From contig NZ_JAQGLA010000001.1 in NCBI RefSeq assembly GCF_027853915.1, positions 186,001-250,000 on the forward strand: a stretch of DNA of 64,000 bases, read 5' to 3'. The stretch comes from Saccharopolyspora oryzae (GTDB lineage Bacteria > Actinomycetota > Actinomycetes > Mycobacteriales > Pseudonocardiaceae). Made by a program: the position numbers and the translations under genes. Positions 17,506 through 25,720 of this stretch are shown here, piece after piece; positions within the stretch are counted from its first letter, which is position 1; every line of letters starts with the position of its first letter. The notes under the pieces are model-generated. The model was not told the DNA's origin, ran no database searches, and saw only the letters and a program-made list of their open reading frames with translations.

Positions 17506-18777
17506 ATGACGTCTCGACGCACGTTCCTCGGCGCTTTATTCCTGAGCAGCAGCTTGCTGATGGCCGCTTGCAGCGGCGGCGATGAGTCGGGGCCGGCGAC
17601 CCTGACCTTCCAGTCGCTGTCCGACCAGCCGGCCGCGATCGAAGCGACGAACAAGATCGTCGACGCCTGGAACCAGCAGCACCCCGAGGCGCGGGTGCAG
17701 GTGGTGCCAGCGGGCTGGGACGGGGTCTACGACAAGCTCATCACCCAGTTCAACGCCGGTACCGCGCCCGACATCATCCACTACGAGGCCGCCGGCGTCG
17801 TCCCGTTCGCCAAGGACGGCTACCTCGCGGACCTCTCGCCGTACCTGTCGGAGCAGAAGCGCGCGGACATCCCGAAGGGCGTGCTCGACTCGGTCACGGC
17901 CGACGGCAAGGTGATCGGCTACCCGACCGAGCTGCAGTCCTACGTCGTCTTCGCGAACAAGGGCCTGCTCCAGCGGGCGGGCATCGAGATCCCCACCGGG
18001 CCCACGATGACCTGGGACCAGCTGCGGGAGATCGCCAAGGCCACCACCAAGGACGGCGCCTACGGCCTCGGGTGGGGCCTGTCCAGCCCGACGGCGGCGT
18101 TCGTGGCGCTGGCACCCGGTTTCGGCGGGCAGTACTTCCACGGCAGCGGCGACGGCACGACCATCGAGGTCGGCCAGGGCGAGATGGCGCTGCCCGAACT
18201 CGTCAACCAGATGGCCTTCCAGGACCGCTCCATCCTCCCGGTCACCCTGACCCAGTCCGGTTCCAAGGCGCTCGCCCCCTTCTACGCCGGGCAGGTCGCC
18301 ATGACGGTCCAGGGCTCGTACCAGGCGGCGAACATCGCCAAGGACGCCCCGAAGGACCTCGACTGGACCGTGCTGCCGCCGCTGGCGGGGCCGGCCGGAC
18401 CGGCGCAGGCGGCCAACCCGCAGACCCTGTCGGTCAACGTCGACTCCAAGCACGTCGAGAAATCCGCCGAGTTCATCGAGTTCTTCACCAGCACCGAGAA
18501 CCTGGCCGCGCTGAACGAGGCCGACGCGCTGATCCCGCCGACCACGTCGGCGCGGGAGGCCCTCGCCCAGAAGCTCGGCTCGCAGAACGGCTGGAACGCC
18601 ATCCTGGCCACCGGGCAGCACCTGACCTCGGCCCCGTACCTGTTCGTCGACAAGTACGCGCAGTGGAAGGACACCGTGGCCACCCCGGCCTACCAGCGGT
18701 TCCTCGCGCAGCAGACCGATGCCGGTGCACTGGCCAAGGAGCTCTCCGACGGCTGGAACAGCATCGCGCACAAGTAG
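17506..18777 (+). CDS. extracellular sugar-binding lipoprotein of the ABC importer
   Basis: A 423-residue family-1 solute-binding protein. It begins with a twin-Arg-containing signal (MTSRRTFLGALF) and a lipobox LLMAAC with Cys22, so it should be a membrane-anchored lipoprotein. The mature domain shows TAPDIIHYEAAGVVPFA and the C-terminal SAEFIEFFTS region typical of CUT1 binding proteins. ATG 17506 follows GAAAGGG; an ATG at 17470 overlapping the permease stop would add 12 residues and bury the signal peptide, so it is less likely. The ligand is probably a glycoside or ribosyl compound, judging from the enzymes downstream. Confidence 0.9.
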   Translation: MTSRRTFLGALFLSSSLLMAACSGGDESGPATLTFQSLSDQPAAIEATNKIVDAWNQQHPEARVQVVPAGWDGVYDKLITQFNAGTAPDIIHYEAAGVVPFAKDGYLADLSPYLSEQKRADIPKGVLDSVTADGKVIGYPTELQSYVVFANKGLLQRAGIEIPTGPTMTWDQLREIAKATTKDGAYGLGWGLSSPTAAFVALAPGFGGQYFHGSGDGTTIEVGQGEMALPELVNQMAFQDRSILPVTLTQSGSKALAPFYAGQVAMTVQGSYQAANIAKDAPKDLDWTVLPPLAGPAGPAQAANPQTLSVNVDSKHVEKSAEFIEFFTSTENLAALNEADALIPPTTSAREALAQKLGSQNGWNAILATGQHLTSAPYLFVDKYAQWKDTVATPAYQRFLAQQTDAGALAKELSDGWNSIAHK

Positions 18778-18785
18778 TCGCACCC

Positions 18786-18813
18786 GGACCGGCGGCAGAT
18801 CCGCCGCCGGTCC
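18786..18813 (+). terminator. intra-operon hairpin after the binding-protein gene
   Basis: A perfect 11-bp stem, GGACCGGCGGC (18786-18796) with its complement at 18803-18813 and a 6-base loop, just after the binding-protein stop. Such hairpins often stabilise the binding-protein mRNA or partly terminate, giving more importer than enzyme. No T-run follows. Confidence 0.6.
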
Positions 18814-18873
18814 ACTTCGGACAGCGGAGCGCGGGCGAACCGCCTGCGCCGGACGCGGAAGGGACCGGATCCG

Positions 18874-20058
18874 GTGACCTGGCTTGAGGACCGCGCGGTG
18901 GCGGTGATCACCGGCGCGGCGGTGGGCGACGCCCTCGGTGGTGCCACGGAGGGGTGGACACCGGAGCAGATCGAGGAACGGCACGGCGGCCGGGTGACCG
19001 GCATCGTCGGCCCGTGGTACCCGAACTGGCGGGACGCGCGCCCCATCGCCCCGTACCACAAGGGCGACGGGCACATCACCGACGACACCCTGATGACCTG
19101 CGCGCTCGTCGAGGTGTACGCGAAGCGCCGCGCCCACCTCGACGCCTACGCGGTGGCCGAGGACCTCGTGCCGCTGATGATCGGCGAGCCCCGGTGGGTT
19201 CCCGAGCTGGAGTCCTCCGCCCTGCTCCTGCAGCGCGTCTTCCTCGCCGAGAAGTGGATCGTCGCGAGACTCCACTATGGACACGTCGACCCGCGCGAGG
19301 CCGGTGCGGGCAACGTCGTCAACTGCGGGGCCGCGATGTACATCGCGCCGGTCGGGATCGCGAACGCGGGCGACCCGCGCGGTGCGTACGCGGAGGCGAT
19401 CGACCTCACCGGTGCGCACCAGTCGAGCTACGGCCGGGAGGCGGCCGGGGTGCTGGCCGCGATGGTCGCCGCCGCGGTCGCTCCCGGTGCCGGCCTCGAC
19501 GACGTGGTGGAAGCGGCCCTCGCGGTCGCGCACGACGGGACGGCAGAGGCTCTGCGCGCCGTCGTCGACGCGTTCGCGGACTCGACCCCGCCGAGCACCG
19601 ACGAGCAGGAGCGCGCTCTCGCGCGCCGCGTCCGCGAGACCGTCGCCCCGTTCGATTCGGTGGGGCCGCACTACCGGGAGATGTCGATGGACGCCCGGCG
19701 GCCGTCCCGGACGAAGTCGATCGAGGAGCTGCCCGCCGCGCTCGGGCTCGTGCTCGGCCACCGGGGCGACTACCGCGGTTCGGTGCTGGCCTCGGTCAAC
19801 TACGGCCGCGACGCAGACTCGATCGCCTCGATGGCGGGCGCGATCTGCGCCGGCCTCGGCGGGACCGCCGTCGTGCCGGCGGAGTGGGTGGACGCGATCG
19901 GCGAGGCCAGTCGCATGGACCTGCGCGCGACCGGGCGGCTGATGGCTTCGGCCGCGGCCGACATCCTCCGCGCCGACCGGGAACGGGCCCTCGAGCGCAT
20001 CGCCGGCATCGATGCGCTCGACGCCCGGGGAGCCGCGGTGATCGGAGAAGGGGCATGA
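18874..20058 (+). CDS. ADP-ribosylglycohydrolase family protein (first copy)
   Basis: A 394-residue member of the ARH/DraG fold. The N-terminal GAAVGDALGG (14-23) and ITDDTLM (68-74) and the C-terminal NYGRDADSIASMAG carry the Asp/Thr residues that bind two Mg2+ ions. The GTG at 18874 follows AAGGGA. It overlaps the second copy by ATGA. Known members remove ADP-ribose from proteins or hydrolyse ribosyl N- or O-glycosidic links. Here no ADP-ribosyltransferase is nearby and the gene sits in a sugar-import operon, so a small-molecule (N-)ribosyl or related glycoside substrate is more likely. That is inference. Confidence 0.85.
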   Translation: MTWLEDRAVAVITGAAVGDALGGATEGWTPEQIEERHGGRVTGIVGPWYPNWRDARPIAPYHKGDGHITDDTLMTCALVEVYAKRRAHLDAYAVAEDLVPLMIGEPRWVPELESSALLLQRVFLAEKWIVARLHYGHVDPREAGAGNVVNCGAAMYIAPVGIANAGDPRGAYAEAIDLTGAHQSSYGREAAGVLAAMVAAAVAPGAGLDDVVEAALAVAHDGTAEALRAVVDAFADSTPPSTDEQERALARRVRETVAPFDSVGPHYREMSMDARRPSRTKSIEELPAALGLVLGHRGDYRGSVLASVNYGRDADSIASMAGAICAGLGGTAVVPAEWVDAIGEASRMDLRATGRLMASAAADILRADRERALERIAGIDALDARGAAVIGEGA

Positions 20059-21386
20059 GGCTCACCTGGGCGCAGCCGGAGGACCTGTTCGCCCACGAGC
20101 TGGTGCAGTCCGCGGCGGAGGGCAAGAACGTCACCGAGGTCCGTGATCGGTGGGTAGCCGCCGGTGGCGACCCGATTCCCGCGGCGAGCGGTGCCGGTCC
20201 CCGCCCGGCCACGCCGGCGATGCGTTCGCTGGCGCGCACGTTGCTGGACGAGCTCGACGCGATCCCCGCCGCACCGGCCCCGGAGGAGCCGGATGACTGG
20301 GACGCGATCGTCGCGCTGCTCCCACCCGCTCCGAGCCTTCCGCGCCCCGCGCGGGAACGGGCGCTCGGGGCGTGGACCGGACGAGCGGCCGGGTGCCTGC
20401 TCGGCAAGCCGGTCGAGAAGATCCCGCGCCAGGGCATCGAGGAGATCCTGCGCGCGACCGGGCGCTGGCCGCTGGACCGGTACTTCACCGCGGTCGGCCT
20501 TCCCCTGGAGGTCGCGGAGCGCTGGCCGTGGAACCGGCGCTCGGCGGGCACCTCGCTGGAGGAGAACATCGCCGGGATGCCGGAGGACGACGACCTCAAC
20601 TACCCGATGCTGGCGCTCACCCTGCTCGAACGGCACGGCCGCGAGTTCACCACCGACGACGTCGGGCAGCTGTGGCTGGACAACCTCCCCGCCGGACGCG
20701 TGTTCACCGCCGAGCGCGCCGCGTACCGCAATCTCCTCGACGCCCGGCCCGTTCCGCGGACGGCCAAGCACCACAACCCTTTTCGCGAGTGGATCGGCGC
20801 GCTCATCCGGACCGACGTCTTCGGCTGGGTCTCGCCGGGCGACCTGCGTGCCGCCGCGCAGCTCGCCTGGACCGACGCGCGGTTGAGCCACACGCGCAAC
20901 GGCATCTACGGGGCGATGTGGGCAGCGGCGCTCGCGTCGGCGGCGATGGTGTGCCGCTCCGCGGCGGAAGTCCTGGACGCGGCCGAGGCCGCCATCCCGC
21001 CGGGCAGCCGCCTCGCCCAGGCGGTCCGGTTCGGCCGTGCGCTGGCCGCCGAGTCCGACGTGCGCACCGGGCTCGACCGCCTGCACGCGGAGTACGGGCA
21101 CCTGCACTGGGTGCACGTGCTCAACAACGCGGCGGTCATCGCCTACGCATTGGCCAAGGGGCAAGGGGAATTCGGACCGAGCGTGTCGATCGCGGTGCTG
21201 GCGGGCTGGGACACCGACTCCGCGGCGGCGACGGTCGGCGGAGTCGTCGGCGCCCTGCGCGGCGTGGACGGCATCGGCGAGCAGTGGACGGCACCCCTCG
21301 ACGGGCGCATCGCGACGTCGCTGCCCGGTGGCGAACAGCGCATCGCGGACCTGGCCGAACGCACCGCCGCGCTCTCGGTTTCGTGA
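20055..21386 (+). CDS. ADP-ribosylglycohydrolase family protein (second, divergent copy)
   Basis: A 443-residue member of a different ARH subgroup. An N-terminal extension of about 100 residues precedes the core, whose motifs are GRAAGCLLGKPVEK, MPEDDDLNYPMLAL (metal-binding Asp cluster) and AGWDTDSAAATVGG near the C terminus. TDARLSHTRNGIYGAMW is also typical of the fold. It shares little sequence with the preceding copy beyond these motifs, so the two probably handle different substrates or successive bonds. The start overlaps the first copy as ATGA. Its stop is embedded in a long hairpin. Confidence 0.83.
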   Translation: MRLTWAQPEDLFAHELVQSAAEGKNVTEVRDRWVAAGGDPIPAASGAGPRPATPAMRSLARTLLDELDAIPAAPAPEEPDDWDAIVALLPPAPSLPRPARERALGAWTGRAAGCLLGKPVEKIPRQGIEEILRATGRWPLDRYFTAVGLPLEVAERWPWNRRSAGTSLEENIAGMPEDDDLNYPMLALTLLERHGREFTTDDVGQLWLDNLPAGRVFTAERAAYRNLLDARPVPRTAKHHNPFREWIGALIRTDVFGWVSPGDLRAAAQLAWTDARLSHTRNGIYGAMWAAALASAAMVCRSAAEVLDAAEAAIPPGSRLAQAVRFGRALAAESDVRTGLDRLHAEYGHLHWVHVLNNAAVIAYALAKGQGEFGPSVSIAVLAGWDTDSAAATVGGVVGALRGVDGIGEQWTAPLDGRIATSLPGGEQRIADLAERTAALSVS

Positions 21387-21424
21387 GTGGTTCGGGGTGC
21401 CATGACGCCCCGAACCGCTCACGA
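21381..21424 (+). terminator. 17-bp hairpin spanning the ARH stop codon
   Basis: TCGTGAG-t-GGTTCGGGG (21381-21397) pairs with CCCCGAACC-g-CTCACGA (21408-21424), one G-T wobble, 10-base loop. It lies between the second ARH gene and the fusion gene and resembles in layout the hairpin at 29461-29508. It may attenuate or stabilise the operon mRNA. Expression of the downstream genes would require readthrough or a promoter I do not see. Confidence 0.6.
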
Positions 21425-21450
21425 GACCACCAGGCAGGAGGAAAGGCACC

Positions 21451-23436
21451 ATGACGTACGCGTTCGACCCGCTCGTTCCCCGTCCGATCGACCGGCAGAC
21501 CGACGTGCCGGTGACCGGACCGCCGGATCCCGACCTGCTCGACGAGGCGAAGATCTTCGCCGGACCGCCCGATCCCGCCGACCGGCCCGCGTGGCGGCAA
21601 CGCCTGCACGAGTGGCGCGATGACGCCCGGAACCGCCACGGCTACACCGGCGCCGCGTACGACCGCCCGGCGGCGGCGTGGGCGATGCGCTGCTACAGCG
21701 TCGCCCAGGTGTGGCTGTGGGACGAGCTGCTCTACTCGTTCGAGGAGCGGCGGTTCACCCCCGACCGCTTCATCGCCGACGCGCGCGAGCGCTTCGGCGG
21801 GCTGGACGCGGTCGTGCTGTGGCACGCCTACCCCATCATCGGGCTCGACGAGCGCAACCAGTGGGACTTCTACCGCGACGTGCCAGGTCTTTCCGGGCTC
21901 GTCAAGGCCCTGCACGACGCGGGGTTGCACGTGTTCGTCGACTACAACCCGTGGGACGTCGGCACCCGGCGGGGCGAGGACGACCTGACCGAGCTCGCCG
22001 CGCTCGTCGCCGACTTCGACGCCGACGGCGTCTTCCTCGACACCCTCAAGAAGGCGGAACCGGAGTTCGTCGCCCGCCTCGAACGGGCCCGCCCCGGGAT
22101 CGTGCTCGAAGGCGAGTCCAAGCTGCCCGTCGAGCGCATCGAGGACCACTCGTGCTCGTGGGCGCAGTTCTTCGCGGATTCGCCCGTGCCCGGGGTGCTG
22201 CGCGCCCACTGGTACGAGCGGCGGCACATGCAGCACCACGTTCGCCGCTGGCACCGCGACCACACCGAGGAGCTGCACTCGGCGTGGCTCAACGGCGTCG
22301 GCGTCATGGTGTGGGAGGCCGTCTTCGGCGTCTGGGTCGGCTGGTCGCGCCGCGACTCCGCGACCGTGCGCCGCATGGTCACCGTCCAGCGCGCGGTCGG
22401 CGACCTGCTGCTCGACGGCGAGTGGACGCCCCTCGCGGAACTCACCGACCAGGCCGAGGCAGCCGGGGTGTACGCGTCGCGCTGGGAATCGGACGACGTG
22501 ACACTGTGGACAGTCGTCAACCGGGGCGAGGAGGACTACCGCGGCTCCGTGGTCGTTCCCGGCGAAGGCGCGCTGATCGACCTCTTCGACGACGGCGTCG
22601 TGCCGGGACGGGGCATCGGCGCGCTGCTGCACATCGCCCCGGGAGCCCGGGAGCCCGAGTGGCTGCCCGGGCTGGTCGAAGCGCTGCGGGGCATGCCGCA
22701 CGACCCGGACGCCCGCTTCCCGCACCGCCTCGCGATCCGCCGCTCTCCGGAGCCGACCACCGGTGCGGCCGAACCGGGCGCCGTCGTCGTGCCCGCCGGG
22801 CCGTACGTGCTGACCGTGCGTTACCGCGCGCGGGAGACGGGCATGTACCAGGGCGCGCCCTACGTCGACGAGTGGAAACCCCTTCCGCCCAGGCTGCACG
22901 ATGCGCGGACGCTGCAACGCGACGGAGAGCTCACCGCACCCGTCGCGGTCGCCTCCAGCGAGGTCACGAACGCGCAGTTCGCCGAGTTCCTCGAAGCGAC
23001 GGGTTACCGGCCCGCCGATCCGCACCGGTTCCTCGCGCATTGGACAGGTGATCGATCGTCCACGCAGGACTCGCCGGTGACCTTCGTCGACCTCGACGAC
23101 GCGCGCGCCTACTGCGCATGGCGGGGCGGTCGGCTGCCCACGGAGGACGAGTGGCAGCTCGCCGGGGAGACCGGCCGGTTGCGGCGCGGCGAGCCGGCCG
23201 TGTGGAACTGGACCGAGAGCGAGCATTCCGACGGCCGGACGCGGTTCGCGATGCTCAAGGGCGGCTGCGACTACCGCGCCGAGGGCGCCGACTGGTACGT
23301 GGAGGGCGGTCGGCGGGACCCCGACTTCAGCGTGAAGCTGCTGCTCCCCGGGCTGGGCCTCGCGCGCAGCGCGACGGTGGGCTTCCGCTGCGCCTGGGAC
23401 CTGGCCGGTTCGTCCGATGTGGAGGATGTGCGATGA
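21451..23436 (+). CDS. TIM-barrel glycosidase-like protein fused to a SUMF1/EgtB-type domain
   Basis: A 661-residue protein of two parts. Residues about 90-400 look like a (beta/alpha)8 glycoside-hydrolase-type barrel: AVVLWHAYPIIGLDERNQWD, HVFVDYNPWDVG, FDADGVFLDTLKK and GIVLEGESKL suggest acidic active-site residues on strand ends. A beta-rich stretch follows to about 490. Residues 500-660 form an FGE-sulfatase/SUMF1-type domain: EVTNAQFAEFLEATGY, GGRLPTEDEWQLA and the ending VGFRCAWD. The paired cysteines of true formylglycine-generating enzymes are not evident, so this part is probably structural or ligand-binding. ATG 21451 follows AGGAGGAAAGG. It overlaps the CoA transferase by ATGA. 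No standard name fits; function unknown. Confidence 0.72.
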   Translation: MTYAFDPLVPRPIDRQTDVPVTGPPDPDLLDEAKIFAGPPDPADRPAWRQRLHEWRDDARNRHGYTGAAYDRPAAAWAMRCYSVAQVWLWDELLYSFEERRFTPDRFIADARERFGGLDAVVLWHAYPIIGLDERNQWDFYRDVPGLSGLVKALHDAGLHVFVDYNPWDVGTRRGEDDLTELAALVADFDADGVFLDTLKKAEPEFVARLERARPGIVLEGESKLPVERIEDHSCSWAQFFADSPVPGVLRAHWYERRHMQHHVRRWHRDHTEELHSAWLNGVGVMVWEAVFGVWVGWSRRDSATVRRMVTVQRAVGDLLLDGEWTPLAELTDQAEAAGVYASRWESDDVTLWTVVNRGEEDYRGSVVVPGEGALIDLFDDGVVPGRGIGALLHIAPGAREPEWLPGLVEALRGMPHDPDARFPHRLAIRRSPEPTTGAAEPGAVVVPAGPYVLTVRYRARETGMYQGAPYVDEWKPLPPRLHDARTLQRDGELTAPVAVASSEVTNAQFAEFLEATGYRPADPHRFLAHWTGDRSSTQDSPVTFVDLDDARAYCAWRGGRLPTEDEWQLAGETGRLRRGEPAVWNWTESEHSDGRTRFAMLKGGCDYRAEGADWYVEGGRRDPDFSVKLLLPGLGLARSATVGFRCAWDLAGSSDVEDVR

Positions 23437-24641
23437 CCGTGTCCCGCGACCTTTCGGCAGGCGCCCTCGCCGGACTGCGCGTCGTCGACGCGTCAACGCT
23501 CTTCGCCGGTCCGATGGCCGCCATGCACCTGGGCGACATGGGCGCCGAGGTGATCAAGGTCGAGCACCCGGCCAAGCCCGATCCGTCGCGCACCCACGGT
23601 GTCGCGAAGGACGGCGTCAACCTGTGGTGGAAGACCCTGGGCCGGAACAAGCGCACCGTCACCGCCGATCTCGCCAGCGAGGGCGGGCGCGAGGTGTTCC
23701 TCGCGCTCGCCGCGACGGCGGACGTGGTGATCGAGAACTTCCGGCCCGGCACCCTCGAACGGTGGGGCCTCGGCTACGAGGAGCTCGCCGCCAGGAACCC
23801 CCGGCTCGTGCTCGCCCGCGTCACCGGGTTCGGGCAGCTCGGCCCCTACCGGACGCGGCCCGGCTTCGGCACGCTCGCCGAGGCGATGAGCGGATTCGCC
23901 GCGACGACCGGGGAGCCCGACGGGCCGCCGACGCTCCCGCCGTTCGGCCTCGCCGACGGAGTCGCCTCGCTCGCCACCGCTTTCGCGATCATGGTCGCGC
24001 TGTCCACCCGCGAGCAGCGCGGGCAGGGGCAGCTCGTCGACGTGGCGATCATCGAACCGATCCTCGCGATGCTCGGCCCGCAGATCACCCGCTGGGACCA
24101 GCTGCGCACCGTTCAGCCGCGCACCGGCAACCGGTCGACGAACAACGCACCGCGCAACACCTACCGCACCTGTGACGGGCACTGGGTCGCAGTTTCCACG
24201 TCGGCGCAATCGGTCGCCGAGCGCGTCGTGCGGCTCGTCGGCCGGCCCGATCTCGCCGAGCAGCCCTGGTTCGCCAGCGGAGCCGATCGCGCGCGGCACG
24301 CCGACGAGCTCGACGAGGCCGTGGGCGCGTGGATCGCGCAACGCACGCGCGAGGAAGTCGTGGCGGCGTTCGAGGAAGCGCAGGCCGCGATCGCGCCGAT
24401 CTACGACGCCGCCGACATCGTGGCCGATCCGCAGTTCCGCGCGCTGGGCACGATCCACGAGATCACCGACCCCGAGCTGGGCCCGACCCTGGTGCAGGGT
24501 CCGCTGTTCAGGTTGTCCGGCAACGACGGCGTCATCCGGTTCACCGGCCGCCCGCACGGCGCCGACACCGACGAGGTGCTCGACGAACTCGGGTTCGCCC
24601 GGGAACGGATCGCCGAACTGCGCGCCGAGGGGGCGGTATGA
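23433..24641 (+). CDS. class III CoA transferase (CaiB/BaiF family)
   Basis: A 402-residue formyl-CoA transferase-type enzyme that moves CoA between carboxylic acids. The N-terminal LRVVDASTLFAGPMAAMHLG, the MGAEVIKVEHP motif, NKRTVTADL and ENFRPGTLERWGLGYEEL are diagnostic. Where many family members have the catalytic Asp (VDVSLLD-like), this protein reads VDVAIIEPI, so Glu208 may be the acyl-carrying residue; this needs an alignment. It overlaps both neighbours by ATGA. In context it probably activates a hydroxy- or dicarboxylic acid released from the imported glycoside, making the substrate for the lyase that follows. Confidence 0.87.
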   Translation: MTVSRDLSAGALAGLRVVDASTLFAGPMAAMHLGDMGAEVIKVEHPAKPDPSRTHGVAKDGVNLWWKTLGRNKRTVTADLASEGGREVFLALAATADVVIENFRPGTLERWGLGYEELAARNPRLVLARVTGFGQLGPYRTRPGFGTLAEAMSGFAATTGEPDGPPTLPPFGLADGVASLATAFAIMVALSTREQRGQGQLVDVAIIEPILAMLGPQITRWDQLRTVQPRTGNRSTNNAPRNTYRTCDGHWVAVSTSAQSVAERVVRLVGRPDLAEQPWFASGADRARHADELDEAVGAWIAQRTREEVVAAFEEAQAAIAPIYDAADIVADPQFRALGTIHEITDPELGPTLVQGPLFRLSGNDGVIRFTGRPHGADTDEVLDELGFARERIAELRAEGAV

Positions 24642-25483
24642 GCCGCGCACCCGGTGCTCCCCCGTTGACGCTGCTGTACGTGCCGGCCGACCGGCCGGAG
24701 CGGGTGGGCAAGGCGCTCGCGTCGAACGCCGACGTCGTGCTCGTGGACCTCGAAGACGCGGTCGCCCCGGCGCGCAAGGACGAAGCTCGCGCGAACGCGG
24801 TGCAGCTGCTCGCCGATCCGCCCGCTCGCCCGGTGCAGGTGCGTATCAACCATCCGAGCACGCAATGGCATGACGACGACGTCGCCGCGCTCGCGGTCCT
24901 GCCGCTCGTCGTGGGCGCCCGGGTCCCCAAGGTCGAGGCGGCAGAAGAGGTCCGGAAGCTTGCAGCTGCGCTGCCGGGGCGCGCGCTCCACCTGCTCATC
25001 GAGTCAGCGCTGGGGGTCGAGCGCGCCCTGGACATCGCGACGGCCGCACCGCGGGTCGCATCGATCGGACTCGGCGAGGCGGACCTGCGCTCGGATCTGC
25101 GCGTGGCCGACGATGCGGGCCTCTCGTGGGCGCGCAGCCGGGTGGTCGTCGCGGCCAGAGCAGCGCACCTGCCACCGCCGGTCATGTCCGCCTACCCGAA
25201 CGTGCGCGATCTGGACGGGCTGGCGGAGTCGTGCCGGGCCGGGCGAGCGCTCGGTTTCCGCGGACGCACCGCGATCCACCCGGCGCAGCTGGACACGATC
25301 CGGGCCGCGTTCCTGCCGACCGCCGAGGAGGTGGAACGAGCGCGGGAGGTCGTCGCCCGGCTCGACGGTGCGACGGCAGCAGGTGTCGGCGCGCTCGCCC
25401 TCCCGGACGGCACCTTCCTCGACGTGGCGATGCTCGAACAGGCCCGCGCCGTCCTCGCCCTCGCCGACCCGCGAAACCCCTGA
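24638..25483 (+). CDS. CitE/HpcH-like CoA ester lyase (HpcH/HpaI aldolase family)
   Basis: A 281-residue TIM-barrel protein related to citrate lyase beta, malyl-CoA and citramalyl-CoA lyases. Motifs: LYVPADRPERVGKAL, VDLEDAV (metal-binding acid), VRINHP (CoA/phosphate contact), LLIESALGVE and GLGEADLRSDL. ATG 24638 overlaps the CoA transferase stop. With a class III CoA transferase this is a familiar pair for acid to acyl-CoA to cleavage, as in malate or citramalate breakdown to a keto acid plus acyl-CoA. It is the last gene of the operon and is followed by a terminator hairpin. Confidence 0.87.
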   Translation: MSRAPGAPPLTLLYVPADRPERVGKALASNADVVLVDLEDAVAPARKDEARANAVQLLADPPARPVQVRINHPSTQWHDDDVAALAVLPLVVGARVPKVEAAEEVRKLAAALPGRALHLLIESALGVERALDIATAAPRVASIGLGEADLRSDLRVADDAGLSWARSRVVVAARAAHLPPPVMSAYPNVRDLDGLAESCRAGRALGFRGRTAIHPAQLDTIRAAFLPTAEEVERAREVVARLDGATAAGVGALALPDGTFLDVAMLEQARAVLALADPRNP

Positions 25484-25537
25484 CCCTCCCCTGCGTCCGC
25501 GCGTTCCTCGAGCGAGGCATACTGCTGCTTCGAGGCG

Positions 25538-25558
25538 TTTCCCCGCCAAGCGGGGAAA
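25538..25558 (+). terminator. terminator of the LacI operon
   Basis: TTTCCCCGC (25538-25546), 3-base loop, GCGGGGAAA (25550-25558): a perfect 9-bp stem 55 bp after the lyase stop codon, the end of the nine-gene operon. Confidence 0.75.
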
Positions 25559-25720
25559 TCACCGTGCGATGTGCGGCCGGGTTCGAGTTCCGGGCCGCGC
25601 AGGTCGACGAGCACGAGTCGGCGTGCCGGTCGCGGGTTCACCCGGAACTCGCGGCGGATGCGGCAAATGCGGCAGTTGTCCGATGTGGCCGGTCGAATGC
25701 GCTGGAACAGGTGAGGACCA

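Noticed and set aside
18874-21386. ADP-ribosylation toxin/antitoxin or DraG-type control system.
   Set aside because: No ADP-ribosyltransferase, toxin, nitrogenase or PII gene is nearby, and both ARH genes are embedded in a sugar-import operon.
21451-23436. A formylglycine-generating enzyme that would activate a sulfatase.
   Set aside because: The catalytic Cys pair is not evident and no sulfatase gene is present in the window.
25484-25720. A possible small gene between the lyase and the CtaG-like gene.
   Set aside because: No frame has a start with a ribosome site or a recognisable product; the interval holds a terminator and presumably the next promoter.
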